A stretch of DNA of 64,000 bases, taken from assembly GCA_002794775.1 (NCBI GenBank), contig NBAY01000001.1, forward strand, positions 1,240,001-1,304,000, written 5' to 3'. Shown piece by piece: positions 1-10,152 of the stretch (positions are counted from its first letter, which is position 1; every line of letters begins with the position of its first letter). Source of the stretch: Porodaedalea pini (Eukaryota; Basidiomycota; Agaricomycetes; Hymenochaetales; Hymenochaetaceae). The position numbers and the translations under genes were made by a program. The notes under the pieces were generated by a model that did not search any database, was not told the DNA's origin, and was given only the letters and a program-made list of their open reading frames with translations.

Positions 1-899
1 CATAGAACAAAAGTCGGGTAAATTATTGAACTGCAGTGACATGAAGGAGACTCACGACAGACGGCTGCGTGGTGACTTTCCAGGTCTTCGTTGCCGTGCG
101 GGCGTCCATGCCGTACAAGATTCCACCCGCGACCTGTTTCGTCCGTGGTTCTGTGGACGTGCGAACATGAATATCGACCTCGTTTACGCTCTCCAAAAAC
201 CCGAGTTTCGTGTGGTACACCGACCAGAAGTCCTAATCGCCTCTGTTAGTGGCTACTTTCACTTCTTCGCTTCGCAATAAATGATAAAAGTGAACAAATC
301 GAAACCAGTTATCTGACTGACTTCACCGTGCTTGATAGCATCCGCCAACCCACCGGCTGTAAGCTGGCCCTCGTCGCACGTTCCGTTCCAGAATCGCGCA
401 AGGAAAGGGTGCCAAGATGGTATGTCTGTTTTGTGAAATATCGGCACGCTGCCTTGCGCATAGTTTAACAAGTGGAGATCCGAACAGTCCCAGCCCGATG
501 CTGGATTTAGCTCGGCTTCGTTTGGATATAGGTTGTCTGGAGTGCGCTGAAAACTCAAGCATCATCACCAAAAACCAGTTGCGGGTGAGCATGAAGGAGA
601 GAAAAGACGCTGACCTTATGATGTCGGATCATCACATTCATGTAGACAAGCTCCGGCTCCGCTCGCGGTTCAGTGTCGCTCGTGGGCGTGGGCTTAGTAT
701 AGTGCGCGGCATTGACGTGCGGCGCGTTGCAGTAGTTGTAGGTATTCCACGGGAGGTGAGCGGGCGTCTCGGATGAGTTGTATACGCCTGTCTCCGAGTT
801 TTTATTCAGGTTGAAGTCGGACCCGGAGACGCGAAGGCCTGAAGATAGCGAGAGCGCGGACAGCATGAGCACTCCCAGCCTTCGAGTGGACGAGACCAT
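1..899 (-). CDS. Histidine acid phosphatase family, secreted, 5' part only
   Basis: Hydrolyses phosphomonoesters (acid phosphatase or phytase clan, branch 2 histidine phosphatases); the protein is probably exported. Exons read on the minus strand are 899-615, 546-322 and 232-56. Introns are 68 bp (614-547) and 89 bp (321-233), both with GTCAG donors, and a further GTGAGT donor lies at 55. The chosen ATG at 899 gives a Lys/Arg-containing start and a hydrophobic stretch like a signal peptide; an in-frame ATG at 986 is the alternative. The catalytic RHxxRxP motif reads RHHK at the end of exon 1 and RTP at the start of exon 2, so it exists only after splicing. Conserved family blocks follow: NPASGWDCS, WNGTCDEGQLTAGG and RTSTEPRTKQVAGG. 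The catalytic HD/HE region and C terminus lie beyond the left edge. Specific substrate unknown. Confidence 0.88.
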
Positions 900-1774
900 A
901 GTTGACAGCGGCAGAAATTTCAGGCCAAGCTCGACCGGAGCACGTAGCAGATGACTAGAAAGAGCACCGTCGAGAATACTAGGCATGATTGTGCTTTTTA
1001 TACGAGACTGTAGAAGATAAAGCAGATGATGACGTCTAAGCTTCGAGGGCGGCACCGAGCCGGCGCGGACGAACGTGCAACTTCCTGCTTTGCTCAATGG
1101 AAAAAGAGTGCCCGTAGGTTCTTCATGGAATAGAGGAACGTCCCAGCGCGTTTATGAGTCAGCTGATAGCTATGTTATAGAGAGAGCATGGTGGCGAGTA
1201 CCTGAGAGTGGTCGACGAGCTGGTTGTAGACGAACTCAGAGATAGGACTCTTGTCACACTGTACAATAAGTTCCTCGAATCGAGGCTAGAGAACAAGCCA
1301 ACGTTCACAGACAGTCGTCTTACAACTCGGGCTTCAAAAGCATTTGCTGCGATATGGATGAAGGAAATCTGACTTGGTGTATGGTCTGCGACGAGTGACG
1401 ATCACGCGAGTGCTTGGCTTCAACACAGGAAAAGTCCGAAAGAACAACGAGAAGATAAATTATGCGCAGTACTATAAGTGATACATGCACGATACAACTT
1501 AAAATACGGTACGGTATGAATGTATGAGTGGGGATCAGGAGGTTGTAGAACTATGATATACACGAGAAAGACGAGAGCTGGTATGGAAAGACGCGATAAG
1601 ATACAGGCCCGGGAGCAGACTCATGAGCACAATAGGAAGACAAAAATGACCGGAGAGCAGAACAGACCTCCGAGGAGTGAGGAAGAAAAGAAATATATGG
1701 CAAGTCCAAGAAAGAACGAGACAGAGGGAGACAGGGAGAAAAGCGAAGGGGATGGATAGAGAGAAGAAGCGGCC
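900..1774. other. Intergenic spacer, no gene seen
   Basis: This spacer lies between the phosphatase 5' end and the NAA30 stop codon. It holds the phosphatase promoter and the NAA30 3' flank. A purine-rich stretch around 1550-1760 gives a spurious Glu/Lys/Arg-rich frame without domain character. No RNA gene or repeat is recognisable. Confidence 0.5.
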
Positions 1775-2688
1775 TTAGCGCATCGACACTTCCTCGTCCG
1801 AGTCATCAAACCCGGCGATAAACTCCGGAAGCACACGTGTATTATAGACACCCAGCCGTTTGTGCGTGGAGGTATGAATGAGGGCTGCTGCGCTGTCGCC
1901 GTCCAAGTAGGAGCTCGCTGCTGAATCGGCACCGCCCACGAGCAGGGCAGGCGGTGGCGGGACGGCGAGGATGAGCCGGAACGCGTCCTTGCCGTTCATG
2001 TAGAAGCGGTACAGTCTCTTCTCACGGATGAAGCCCAGTGATTCATAGAGTGAGAGTGCAGCGGCGTTGTCGAACTCTGTCTCGAGAACGACCTAAATGC
2101 GTTCTATCATCAGACAGAAGTCTACTAGAGAGGGAGGGAAGGCAACGCACCTCTTCGACACCGTTCTCCTTCATCGCATCTACGGAGTGTTGCACTAGTG
2201 TGCGCGCTGCATGCAAAGGTTGGCCATCGTAAAGCTAGAGCTAGAGAGCGAGCGTACCGATACCGCGCTTGCGCCAGTCCTTGTTTACACTCAACATAGC
2301 GATATACCCTCTGTTAGCAGCGTCGCGGTGTACGCTCTGCTTGCAGACAATGACACCAATCGGATCCGTTGTCGTCGAGGCCGACGAATAAGCCTGAAAG
2401 ATTATCGCACGCGTTCGAGTCAGCTAGCGTGCCGCACACAAAAGAGATAAACTGGAATACATACCAGAAACGAGAGATGTGGCCTACATGGTAGCACTCG
2501 TACATTAGACGTGCAGAGAGACGGATAATTAGTTGACCGGCGCACCATTGTTGCAGGAAATACCGATAAGTATATATAACGTAGGGCTCGCTCAGCTCGC
2601 TCTGCACGAGAGCCATGATACTAGGCAAATCGGACTCGCCGACATATGGGCGGTAGACGATTGGTGTGTCTGCCGCCGGTGCCTCCAT
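1775..2688 (-). CDS. NAA30: N-alpha-acetyltransferase 30, NatC catalytic subunit
   Basis: Transfers acetyl from acetyl-CoA to the N terminus of nascent proteins starting Met-Leu/Ile/Phe/Trp, as the catalytic subunit of the ribosome-associated NatC complex (yeast Mak3). Exons on the minus strand: 2688-2546, 2483-2465 (19 nt), 2393-2258, 2206-2151 and 2092-1775. Introns are 62, 71, 51 and 58 bp, all GT-AG. The spliced frame is 672 nt, 223 aa, with no break. Family blocks in order: [15 protein letters not shown] near residue 40, [20 protein letters not shown], the acetyl-CoA loop [26 protein letters not shown] and the [15 protein letters not shown] ending. The tail is longer than the core and acidic. 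The start at 2688 was chosen because it directly precedes the conserved domain; upstream ATGs would add unrelated residues. Divergent neighbour starts at 2874. Confidence 0.94.
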
Positions 2689-2873
2689 GAAATGCTTGTC
2701 GGCGTCGTCGTGGTTGCCAGACACGAGAGCCTGCAGGCCAAGAGCTGCGAATGAAGCGGCGGTAGGTAGGACGCGAAGACGTGGCCGCCACGCGTGAGAC
2801 GCGACAATGGCGAGGTAGATCTGAGATTCGCTCTTCACAACACCCGTCTTGTACTTCAACACTCTCGTCGACG
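2689..2873. promoter_or_regulatory. Divergent promoter between NAA30 and the RING-H2 gene
   Basis: Only 185 bp separate the two opposing start codons, so the two genes must share or abut promoter elements. I see no clear TATA box. Assigned from gene layout only. Confidence 0.45.
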
Positions 2874-4242
2874 ATGTCGAGTCCAGTGTCGTCGGTGAAC
2901 CTCTCCATACTTAGCTTCGCATTAAGCTCGTGGCTGGACGGTTCAGCGCAGTTGCGTCGATCACTCATTCTCTTTCCTCTTGAGCTCGGTAACGCTGGGC
3001 ACGATAGCGAGCCATCAGGCTCGACGCAAGAAGATGCTGGCTCGTCAGGAGAGTCCGAGCCAGTCCGATTCCTTGACAGATGTATCCAGTGGCTTACGAA
3101 GCCAGCAAAGGACTCGGACGAGGTCGAGAAAGCCATATTAGGTGCTTTAGATGTCTCGGTGCGTTGTTCTGCCTGGTCGATACCATTACAAGTCTCATCA
3201 GATTGTTCGCTAGTCATCCGTCTTGCTGTTGAAGCTCTTAGGATCAGGACCTATACTGCCTTTCATTCTGAACCCACTAAGCATAACTCTAGCTCTTCCA
3301 CGAAAGCTATCTATCGGGTCTGTGAAATGGTCTCAAGTAATCTTAATATGCTTCCTACTGTCGGCTCTTCATGAAGCACAGCGCACTTCGGTTGCTACTG
3401 GACTCGCATGGTTGCGTTTGAAGAAAGCAGCAAGCAATGATGCGAATGTCGGAGAAGTCATACTCAAGGGAGAGAAACTGGAAAGCATTGACGAGAATGA
3501 GGAAGAAGAGCCATGTGTCATCTGCTCAGGCGGACAATCGGACGCCCAGCTCTCCGACTCGATTTCGAGTATTACCTCGCTTTCCGCCCCTCAAGCAAGC
3601 GCGCCGGACCCAGGATCTCTCGAGGCGTTCTGCGTACACGCGCCCGCGAAGCACCCCATGCACCGTGCATGCTTCCTCGCATGGAAGGACGCGTACTGGG
3701 AAGCGCGTGCCTCTCAGCCCATCATCACGCTCGTGAGCGACGACGCGGCCGTCCCGCTCCCGGGAACCTGGCAGTGGCGCCGCGCGCAGGCCATCCTTGG
3801 CGCGCTTGGTACACGCATATGGCACATGACGTACTACGTGCCGCTCGCGCCTGCAGAGCTCTCCGCGTCCGCGGGAGTTGGTGGCATCGGCGAGTCAGTT
3901 TTCACGCTGCGCTGTACGGATGGAGCCGGGGTCGGCTCTGCTGATGAGCTTGGGAGCATGGTCTCGGCGTGGCCGCCATGTCCTGGTTGCAGGTCTGCGG
4001 TCAAGGTGACCTTTGCACGGGCGAAGTCTGGTCGACGTCCGGGCTCCTCGATGGCAGGAGAGAGCATGGTTTCGCAATTGATGCGTGTGTGGGTGAGATC
4101 ATGGAAGCAGCTGGTGACTGGTCGGACGATCCTTGTGAAGACAGCTACACAGGTGTTATTTGCGGCGTTCCTTGTATCAATGATGAGGATGAGGAAGTCT
4201 CCTGCGCGACATTTGCTCCTTTCACGCCGCTCTTCATTATAG
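2874..4242 (+). CDS. RING-H2 type zinc-finger protein with membrane segments
   Basis: Probably an E3 ubiquitin-ligase-like protein held in a membrane. Exons 2874-3158 and 3214-4242 flank a 55-bp intron (donor GTGCGT, acceptor CTAG), giving about 437 aa. Hydrophobic stretches lie near residues 96-123 and 135-147, with another near 405-418. Metal ligands follow RING order: CVIC (residues 196-199), Cys 235, His 242, His 245-x2-Cys 248 (in HPMHRAC), then CPGC at 351-354. The gap before the last CxxC pair is about 100 residues, much longer than a classical RING, so this is RING-like rather than textbook. An acidic stretch precedes the first CxxC. ATG 2874 is the first in frame after a stop-free run. 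Known family name not recognised. Confidence 0.72.
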
Positions 4243-4934
4243 CGACTCGGTCTTGTACTTGGTGATCTCTTCCTTCAGCTTTCCCATTCACGTCGATATG
4301 TGTAGTGAATGCCCCTGTGGGCTAGATCAGATACTCCATCCTGCACTTGATAATAATTTTTGGGCACTCAACGGCGCAGGCAATGTTGGTATTTTTGGGG
4401 GATTTGGTGAAAGTGATATGGGCCTTGTTGCACTCAAAGTACTTAAAGTCGAAGGACAACCTTAAGCGCCCCCTGTGCTTCGTCATACTAAGGTCTGCAA
4501 TGTGTTCTTATGTTCCACCTTGAAGTAACTCACCTGACACCTAACGTGTCAGAGATTCGTTAGAGAATCGTCAATCTAGGACAGCCTGAAGTATTCGAAT
4601 GTGCTGCCTTGTCTTGGCATAGCAGATATGCCTCAGGCTGGCCACCGACATGCCTTAAGCTTGTCTTTACTTGAATGTCTAAGGGAATTTCATTGCACAC
4701 TGAGTCAGTGTGAAATTCTTCCGCTTCACACCGTTGGATCTCGTTTTATATCTTTCTTTTTTTATTAGAAAGGAAGAGAATATGCAAAAATGACATCCAT
4801 CACCTTTCCAGACTTGAGGCATAGCACGAGGACCGACTTACCTTCACATGCAGCATCTACCAATGGTGCACGGAGATCTAAGAGGAATATGTCGCTTGAA
4901 ACTCCGGAGTCAACGTATATCTCAATACTAATAG
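4243..4934. other. Intergenic spacer, possibly with decayed kinase N-lobe
   Basis: No open gene is visible. The right part leads directly into the kinase relic and may contain its eroded N-terminal lobe, but I could not identify a glycine-rich loop or catalytic lysine. Confidence 0.4.
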
Positions 4935-5370
4935 GCAAACGTCCTAATCTCGGATGATGGTAAGGCCCTGCTATACGATCTCGGATTGGCAGTCATCATC
5001 GAGAATCTTGAACATTTCTTCTGCACTAGAGAGATGCGATAATTTGCGTTAGATGGCTCCAGAGCTACTTATTGGTAAGTCAAATTGTTAAAATGTTGTA
5101 GTCTGGGCACTAGTAATGTTTTTATTAGAGGTGCTCAGGTGCGTAGTCTCGCACGAAGATGGAGGGGCTCAAGAGAAGTGAGGTCTACGAGACTTTACGA
5201 TACACAAGTTATGATGGGAACTACATAATGGTGAGCTTCATCTGCAGCCTTTGGAAAGAGGGATGAGGGATGAGCTCTTGCTATTAATATTCATGACAGT
5301 GAGAGGGCGTTGGATGATGAAAGCGGAAGAGAAGCCTACCGCTGAGCATATTTTGGAAGCGCTCGAGTGA
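4935..5370 (+). pseudogene. Protein kinase relic (TKL-like, C-lobe)
   Basis: Remains of a serine/threonine or tyrosine-kinase-like gene. From 4935, just after an intron-type acceptor, the frame reads ANVLISDDGKALLYDLGLA, the catalytic-loop exit through the DFG position (here DLG). Near 5050 the APE-motif block reads R-stop-MAPELLIG: the tryptophan codon has become TAG, and a GTAAGT donor follows. Further on PLERGMRDELLLLI and KPTAEHILEALE-stop (stop at 5368-5370) match the usual C terminus of agaricomycete TKL kinases. The pieces sit in different frames, partly explicable by introns, but the stop in the APE block and the missing upstream catalytic HRD indicate loss of function. Confidence 0.78.
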
Positions 5371-5812
5371 CTCTTGAGTTATTGCACTAGAAGATCTCCT
5401 CTGTATTTATTCATATGTTCTTCCCCTCCCTCCCGTAGACCTTTTTCTTGCTGCCAGTCTCAGTTTAGAATTTCCATTGCATCGTGAATTTCATGTATTA
5501 TTAGTGTGTTATAACTCTCTGCTCGTAGTTTCATCTAATCATGCGGTTCATGATTGTATGCTTTGAAATAGAAATGTTATCTTAATCTTAGTATTGAACT
5601 GACAAAGGCCCTTTTGCCCACAGCCACTTGATCTCTTACTCCCATCATCCAACTGTGGGAAAGTGAGACCCCTATCTTCCGCTCTACAACATGTTTTGTG
5701 TGCTCATCAATCGGTCCATCTGATCATCCTGATGTCTTCAACTCGCACTATCCTCCGCTTCAATCTCGCACTTGATCGCATTCTAACTGCAATCGTGCAG
5801 CTTTGAGCATCC
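5371..5812. other. Spacer, nothing recognised
   Basis: AT- and pyrimidine-rich spacer between the kinase relic and the proline-rich reading frame. No gene, repeat or RNA seen. Confidence 0.4.
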
Positions 5813-6191
5813 GTGGTGACGCCTTTGTGTTGCCCCCCATCCCTATGTCTCTGCACTGTCCCTCCTGTTCATCGCCAACACCATCGCAAGCATTGCTCCA
5901 GGTGCTTTTTACATTACCTTCAGATTGTTAAAGCCTTCGAACATGCCGCCTCTGTCATCAGCACTCGCCAAACCATCGCTGCCTACCAATGGCAAAAATC
6001 ACAATCTATTGCTTCCACTGCCTCCTCCCCTATGTCAGTGGAATTCATCATGGATCTACCACCAGCCCCGGCAGGCCCCTCACCCTCACTGCCACTGCCA
6101 TCACCTTCACCTCCCCCACCACCTTGGGCACCTATGCCACTGCCCATTCCTCTTCTCGCTCCACGAGCCCAGTGGCCCCGCCAGGGCCAAC
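5813..6191 (+). pseudogene. Proline-rich reading frame, left part, split by the palindrome
   Basis: An open frame following an in-frame TGA at 5804, with first ATG at 6032. It is rich in Pro, Ser and Leu and has no domain I recognise. It ends at the retroelement insertion point, and its last 5 bp (CCAAC, 6187-6191) are the target-site duplication. Removing 6192-25746 joins it in frame to 25747-26150, giving one 783-nt frame. It may be a host gene, a gag-like remnant or just low-complexity DNA; coding status is not proven. Confidence 0.4.
6187..6191. repeat. Target-site duplication CCAAC (partner 25742-25746)
   Basis: CCAAC directly precedes the left LTR and recurs at 25742-25746 after the right end plus 7 bp. 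It fits a 5-bp Ty3/gypsy target-site duplication, and the flanking reading frame closes perfectly when one copy and the insert are removed. Confidence 0.75.
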
Positions 6192-6616
6192 TGTTAGGAC
6201 TTGAACTTTCACCTTTTCTTTTATTTTCCTTTTACCATTTCTTTTCTTTTAACCGCTCCTTTTCATTATATTTAATCATCTTTTCAATCATTTCCCACAC
6301 TCCCTACACATGACCTTCATTCATTCCTTTCCATTCGTTTATGTAACATTAGATAATATAGTCTCACGGTCACCACTATATAAGGTCTCAGGAATTGCAT
6401 GAACTCCTTGTTCTGCTTTTCCTCTTACCTCTGCAACAACCTAGGTGAGACTCGTCCCCCTTGTATTAGTTTAGACTTGTATTAATCCTCTTACCTCTGT
6501 GACAACCTAGCCTGAGTACAGCATGTCCCGAGTCCCTGCTCAAGTATAGCACGTCCCAGACAACAGTCAGCTGAGGCCTGCCCAGTCCAAGTCGTCTCCT
6601 GGACTCCCACCTAATA
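6192..6616 (+). repeat. Left LTR of element B (425 bp)
   Basis: Starts TGTTAGG and ends CCTAATA (mutated from CCTAACA as in related copies). TATATAA at 6377-6383 and a start-site motif GTTCTGCTTTT at 6410-6420 lie 33 bp apart. 6445-6510 has GTGAGA...CTAG ends like a 66-bp 5'-leader intron and is bordered by a 24-bp direct repeat (6421-6444 and 6487-6510). Confidence 0.9.
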
Positions 6617-6617
6617 T

Positions 6618-6628
6618 AAAAGCAGAAC
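6618..6628 (+). other. Self-priming primer-binding site of B
   Basis: AAAAGCAGAAC lies 1 nt after the LTR and is the exact complement of GTTCTGCTTTT at the predicted transcript 5' end in the LTR. No tRNA-type TGG start is present. This is the Tf1/sushi arrangement. Confidence 0.75.
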
Positions 6629-7421
6629 CCCACCCAGGCTCATCCCCAGTGTACGTCGTCGCTGTTGACTCACCTTCACTCCTTCTAGAGGAGCACTCCC
6701 CTCAACGGACTTGACATGTAAACCCCCTAAACAACAACCCTCAACCCTGCCCAGATGTTTTCGGATGTTCATGTATTACATAATACTGTCCACCTACCTT
6801 TCCTGACTCTATCCAAAAGTCCTACCGAGTGTGCTTAGTGCTATCTCGAGGCAGACGCCAATGAATCTGTCAGTGTCTAGAGCATTGTGACCGAAGGTTA
6901 CCACTCACCGGCATTTCCAACCCTGGCTCTCCGCATCTCCCTTTGGTGGAGGAGCCACTTAACTTGGATGTGGGTGACGTTACATGTGCAGTCATCAACA
7001 TTGTTATTAATTGTTATCTCTGCCATGTCTTTCCATCTCATCATCAACTTCACCGACGAACCCGTCCAACGTTGGCGTAACCCCAGATCAAATGCACAAC
7101 CGATCCCTGTTCCCCCGCTGTCATCAAAATAGATCTCACTTACAAACAACGACGGGCTCTCCCCGCATCAGCATGTTGGGATCCAGACTGACCAGGCTAC
7201 ATTGCAACCAACAACAGCAGTGTTGTACACGACATCTGGTGAAGTGAAATCCGGCATGGCTGGTACTCATCGGACGAACAAGGGAGAAGAGCTAGGTGGC
7301 CCCCGGCTGCTCCATCGTCACCTGCACTGTCAATGTCAACGGTCCTTCTGCCGCTGACTCCTGGTCCATATTGTGAGACCCATAGAGATCCGTCGCCGCC
7401 AACCCCCTCCCTGAACCTTCG
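6629..7421 (+). other. Element B leader between primer site and gag
   Basis: Untranslated or degenerate leader conserved among elements A-E. No uninterrupted frame is joined to gag. In A and C the corresponding region is partly open in the gag frame, so an N-terminal Gag extension has probably been lost here. Confidence 0.5.
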
Positions 7422-8528
7422 ATGCCCATGCCTGAACCAACAATGTCGACAGGAGGTTTCAGCCAACAGCAGCTGGAGCAGATTGCAGTGATCATTGTGG
7501 GCACCTTCACCCATCAGGCCAACAACGCCCCAGCCCCAGTTGCCGCAGCCAATGCTCCAACTCCCTCTATCGACATCGCCTGGCCACACAAATTCACTGG
7601 CAGCAACGATTACCTCGACTTCAAATGTGAAGTCCTCCTCTTTGTCTTGACGAACCCTACAAGGTACCCAACATCGTTGAGCAAGATTTATGTCGCCCTT
7701 TCTTACCTCAAGGGTGGCAACGTGTCGACGTGGGTGCAGAATTACGTCCAGGAATTCATAACAGGTGGCATCATGAGTTTCACGGATAGCTGGACCAGGT
7801 TCCAGGAGCAACTGGATGCCTTGTTCGACGATCCGAACAGAAAGGAGAAAGCGCTGAAGGAATTCCAAGAAAAGGTTCAGAAGGACCTCTCTGCCAATGA
7901 GTTCTTCCAGAAGCTTGACGTGGTCATCAAGGCGGCAGACCTGATGGACGACAACATCATCTGCAACCGCCTGAAGTGTGTGATGAACATTGAGGTAGTC
8001 CACGGGGTGTTGAGGTCAACACCGGTCCTGATGACGTACGATGCCTGGAAAAAGAAGGCTATCAAGATCGATCGGGGTGAACAGCAGATCTGTGCAATCC
8101 AGTGAGGTCGCGTGTTTCTGCTTCCACTGTGCCAGCAACAGCAGTAGGCACCCCCAGCTCACCGTTGGATTGAAGCCCCCCACATTGACAAATGTGATGT
8201 GACTGGCATCACTTTCAGAGGTGCCGGCCAGCCGATGGACGTCTCGATGAACAAGGCACAACGACAAAGGGCATGTTGGATCTGTGGCAAACTAGGTCAC
8301 TTTAAAGACACGTGCCCACAAGGAAAGACGATCATGCAGTGCATGCTGCAGATGATGGCACCAGGCGAGCATCGTCTCCTTGCCAATGAACTCGGTGCAA
8401 TGAAAGAGTCAGCCTTCGAGGAAGTCGTAGACACTCGGAGGTCGACGGTGGAGGACTACGTGGAAGAAGAAGAAGAGAACAATGAAGAGGTCGTCAACTC
8501 ACAGGGTTTTGCAAGTGGTCAGGCGTAG
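7422..8528 (+). pseudogene. gag: Element B gag, left arm (one or more stops)
   Basis: Nucleocapsid/capsid precursor of a Ty3/gypsy element. The frame from ATG 7422 runs to a TGA at 8103-8105, where intact element A has an Arg CGA codon. Past a frame gap it resumes at 8199 and ends at 8528. The zinc knuckle CWICGKLGHFKDTC is intact (C-x2-C-x4-H-x4-C). The slippery heptamer GGGTTTT is at 8504-8510, just before the gag stop, as in A. Two breaks make the protein non-functional as it stands. Confidence 0.9.
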
Positions 8529-8575
8529 CCATTGGGGCGACTGACCAGGGAGAACAAGAGGTTTCAAATTCGGAC

Positions 8576-9795
8576 TTGATAAAATATAGTCAATCGTCTG
8601 TACAATACTTAGATGCAAATGACGTCGATGACTTTCCCAATTACAAAGCCCCCACTGGTGTGAACAAAAATGATGAGTACGAACAGCTGTTCATGAGGGG
8701 AACTGGCGGATGCCAGCTGGACCTCCTCCTGAACGTCAGACATAGCGTGAAGGGTGAAGTGAGAGAGGTGGATGCACACGCCCTTGTGGACTCAGGGTGT
8801 ACAGGATCATGCATCGACGTGAGGTTCGTCGAATGGTATGGGTTAGAGACAAAGCGTTACATCCGACCCCTTGCAGTGCTTAATGCCGATGGCATGCACA
8901 ATGAGGCTGGGCTGATTGAAGAATACGTCGACATTGAACTCATGATCGGTCACCATAGAGAATGAATTGTCCTTGCAGTGACCTTGCTGGCATTGTCAAA
9001 CATCTTCCTAGGCTACAACTGGCTTCGACGTCACAATCCTGAGGTCGACTGGAAGATGGGTATGCTTGAATTCACCCGGTGCCCAGATGAATGCACAATT
9101 GAGAAGGAGGTGGTGGAAGAGATGAGGAGGGTGAATGAGGTGTGAATGGACAAGGCGTCCTGGCCTGCATACCTCAAAGACTACACCGACGTCTTCAGCA
9201 AGAAGGGTTTTGAGAAGCTGCCAGAGCATTGACCTTGGGACCATGTCATTGACCTGAAACCCAACTTCAAGCCTAGCGACTGCAAGATCTATCCACTGAC
9301 ACCGATGGAACAGCAGTCACTAAAGGACTTCCTCGAAGAGAACCTGAAGTTGGGCCGCATACAAAAGTCGATCTCACCGATGGCGTTGCCTTTCTTTTTC
9401 ATCAAGAAGGCCGACAAGTCCCTACACCCGATACAGGACTACCGGAAGCTTAATGAGGGAATGATCAAGAACAAGTACCCTCTCCCCCTCATCGACAAAC
9501 TTGTCGACAAGGTCAAGAAGGCAAAGTTCATCACCAAACTTGACCTCCGATGGGGATACTACAACGTCCGGATCTGTGAAGGCGATGAGTGGAAAGTGGC
9601 TTTTCACACAAATATGGGTCTCTTTGAGCTGATGGTCATGTTCTTTGGTCTTTGCAACACACCAGCGACGTTCCAGGCATTCGTCAACCACATCTTCAAG
9701 GGACTGATCTACAATAACTTGATCATTGTCTACCTCAACAACATCCTCATCCTCTCACAAACTCTTGAGGAACATATCAAGACATCGAGGCGTGT
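8576..9795 (+). pseudogene. pol: Element B pol, N-terminal part, left arm
   Basis: Contains the aspartic protease motif DSGCTGSCID and most of the reverse transcriptase up to the insertion point of element A. Stops interrupt it, including TGA for Arg in the block before the RT (GTGTGAATGGAC near 9142). The catalytic YLDD box reads YLNN, both aspartates changed by CG to CA transitions. The final bases CGTGT (9791-9795) are the target duplication of A; the gene resumes at 15920. Confidence 0.92.
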
Positions 9796-10152
9796 TGTTA
9801 GGCGGAAGCCCGGGAGACGGCTCGGACTGGGCAGGCCTCGGCTGACTGTCGTCTGGGACGTGCTATACTCGAGCGTAGACTCGGGACACGCTTACTCAGG
9901 CTAGGTCGACGCGGAGGTAAGAGGAAAAGCAGAACAAGGAGTTCATGCGATTCCTGAGACCTTATATAGCGACGACCGTGAGACTATATTACCTAACATT
10001 ACATAACGAGTGGGAATGGAACGAATGAAGGTCGTGTAGAGGGAGTGTGGGAAGTGATTGGAAAGATGATTAAAGATAATGAAAAGGAGCAATTAACAGA
10101 AACGAAAAAGGAAAAGGGGAAATAAAGAAAAGGGGAAGTTCGAGTCCTGACA
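9796..10152 (-). repeat. 3' LTR of element A
   Basis: 357 bp, TGTTAGG...CCTGACA in plus orientation. It follows the pol stop codon with no gap and is identical to 15563-15919 by eye. Confidence 0.95.

Noticed and set aside
1520..1759. 79-codon Glu/Lys/Arg-rich frame
   Set aside because: Purine-rich low-complexity spacer next to the NAA30 stop, no family resemblance.
6617..6634. tRNA primer-binding site after the LTR
   Set aside because: No TGG start and no evident tRNA 3'-end complement; the exact match to the LTR start motif explains it better.
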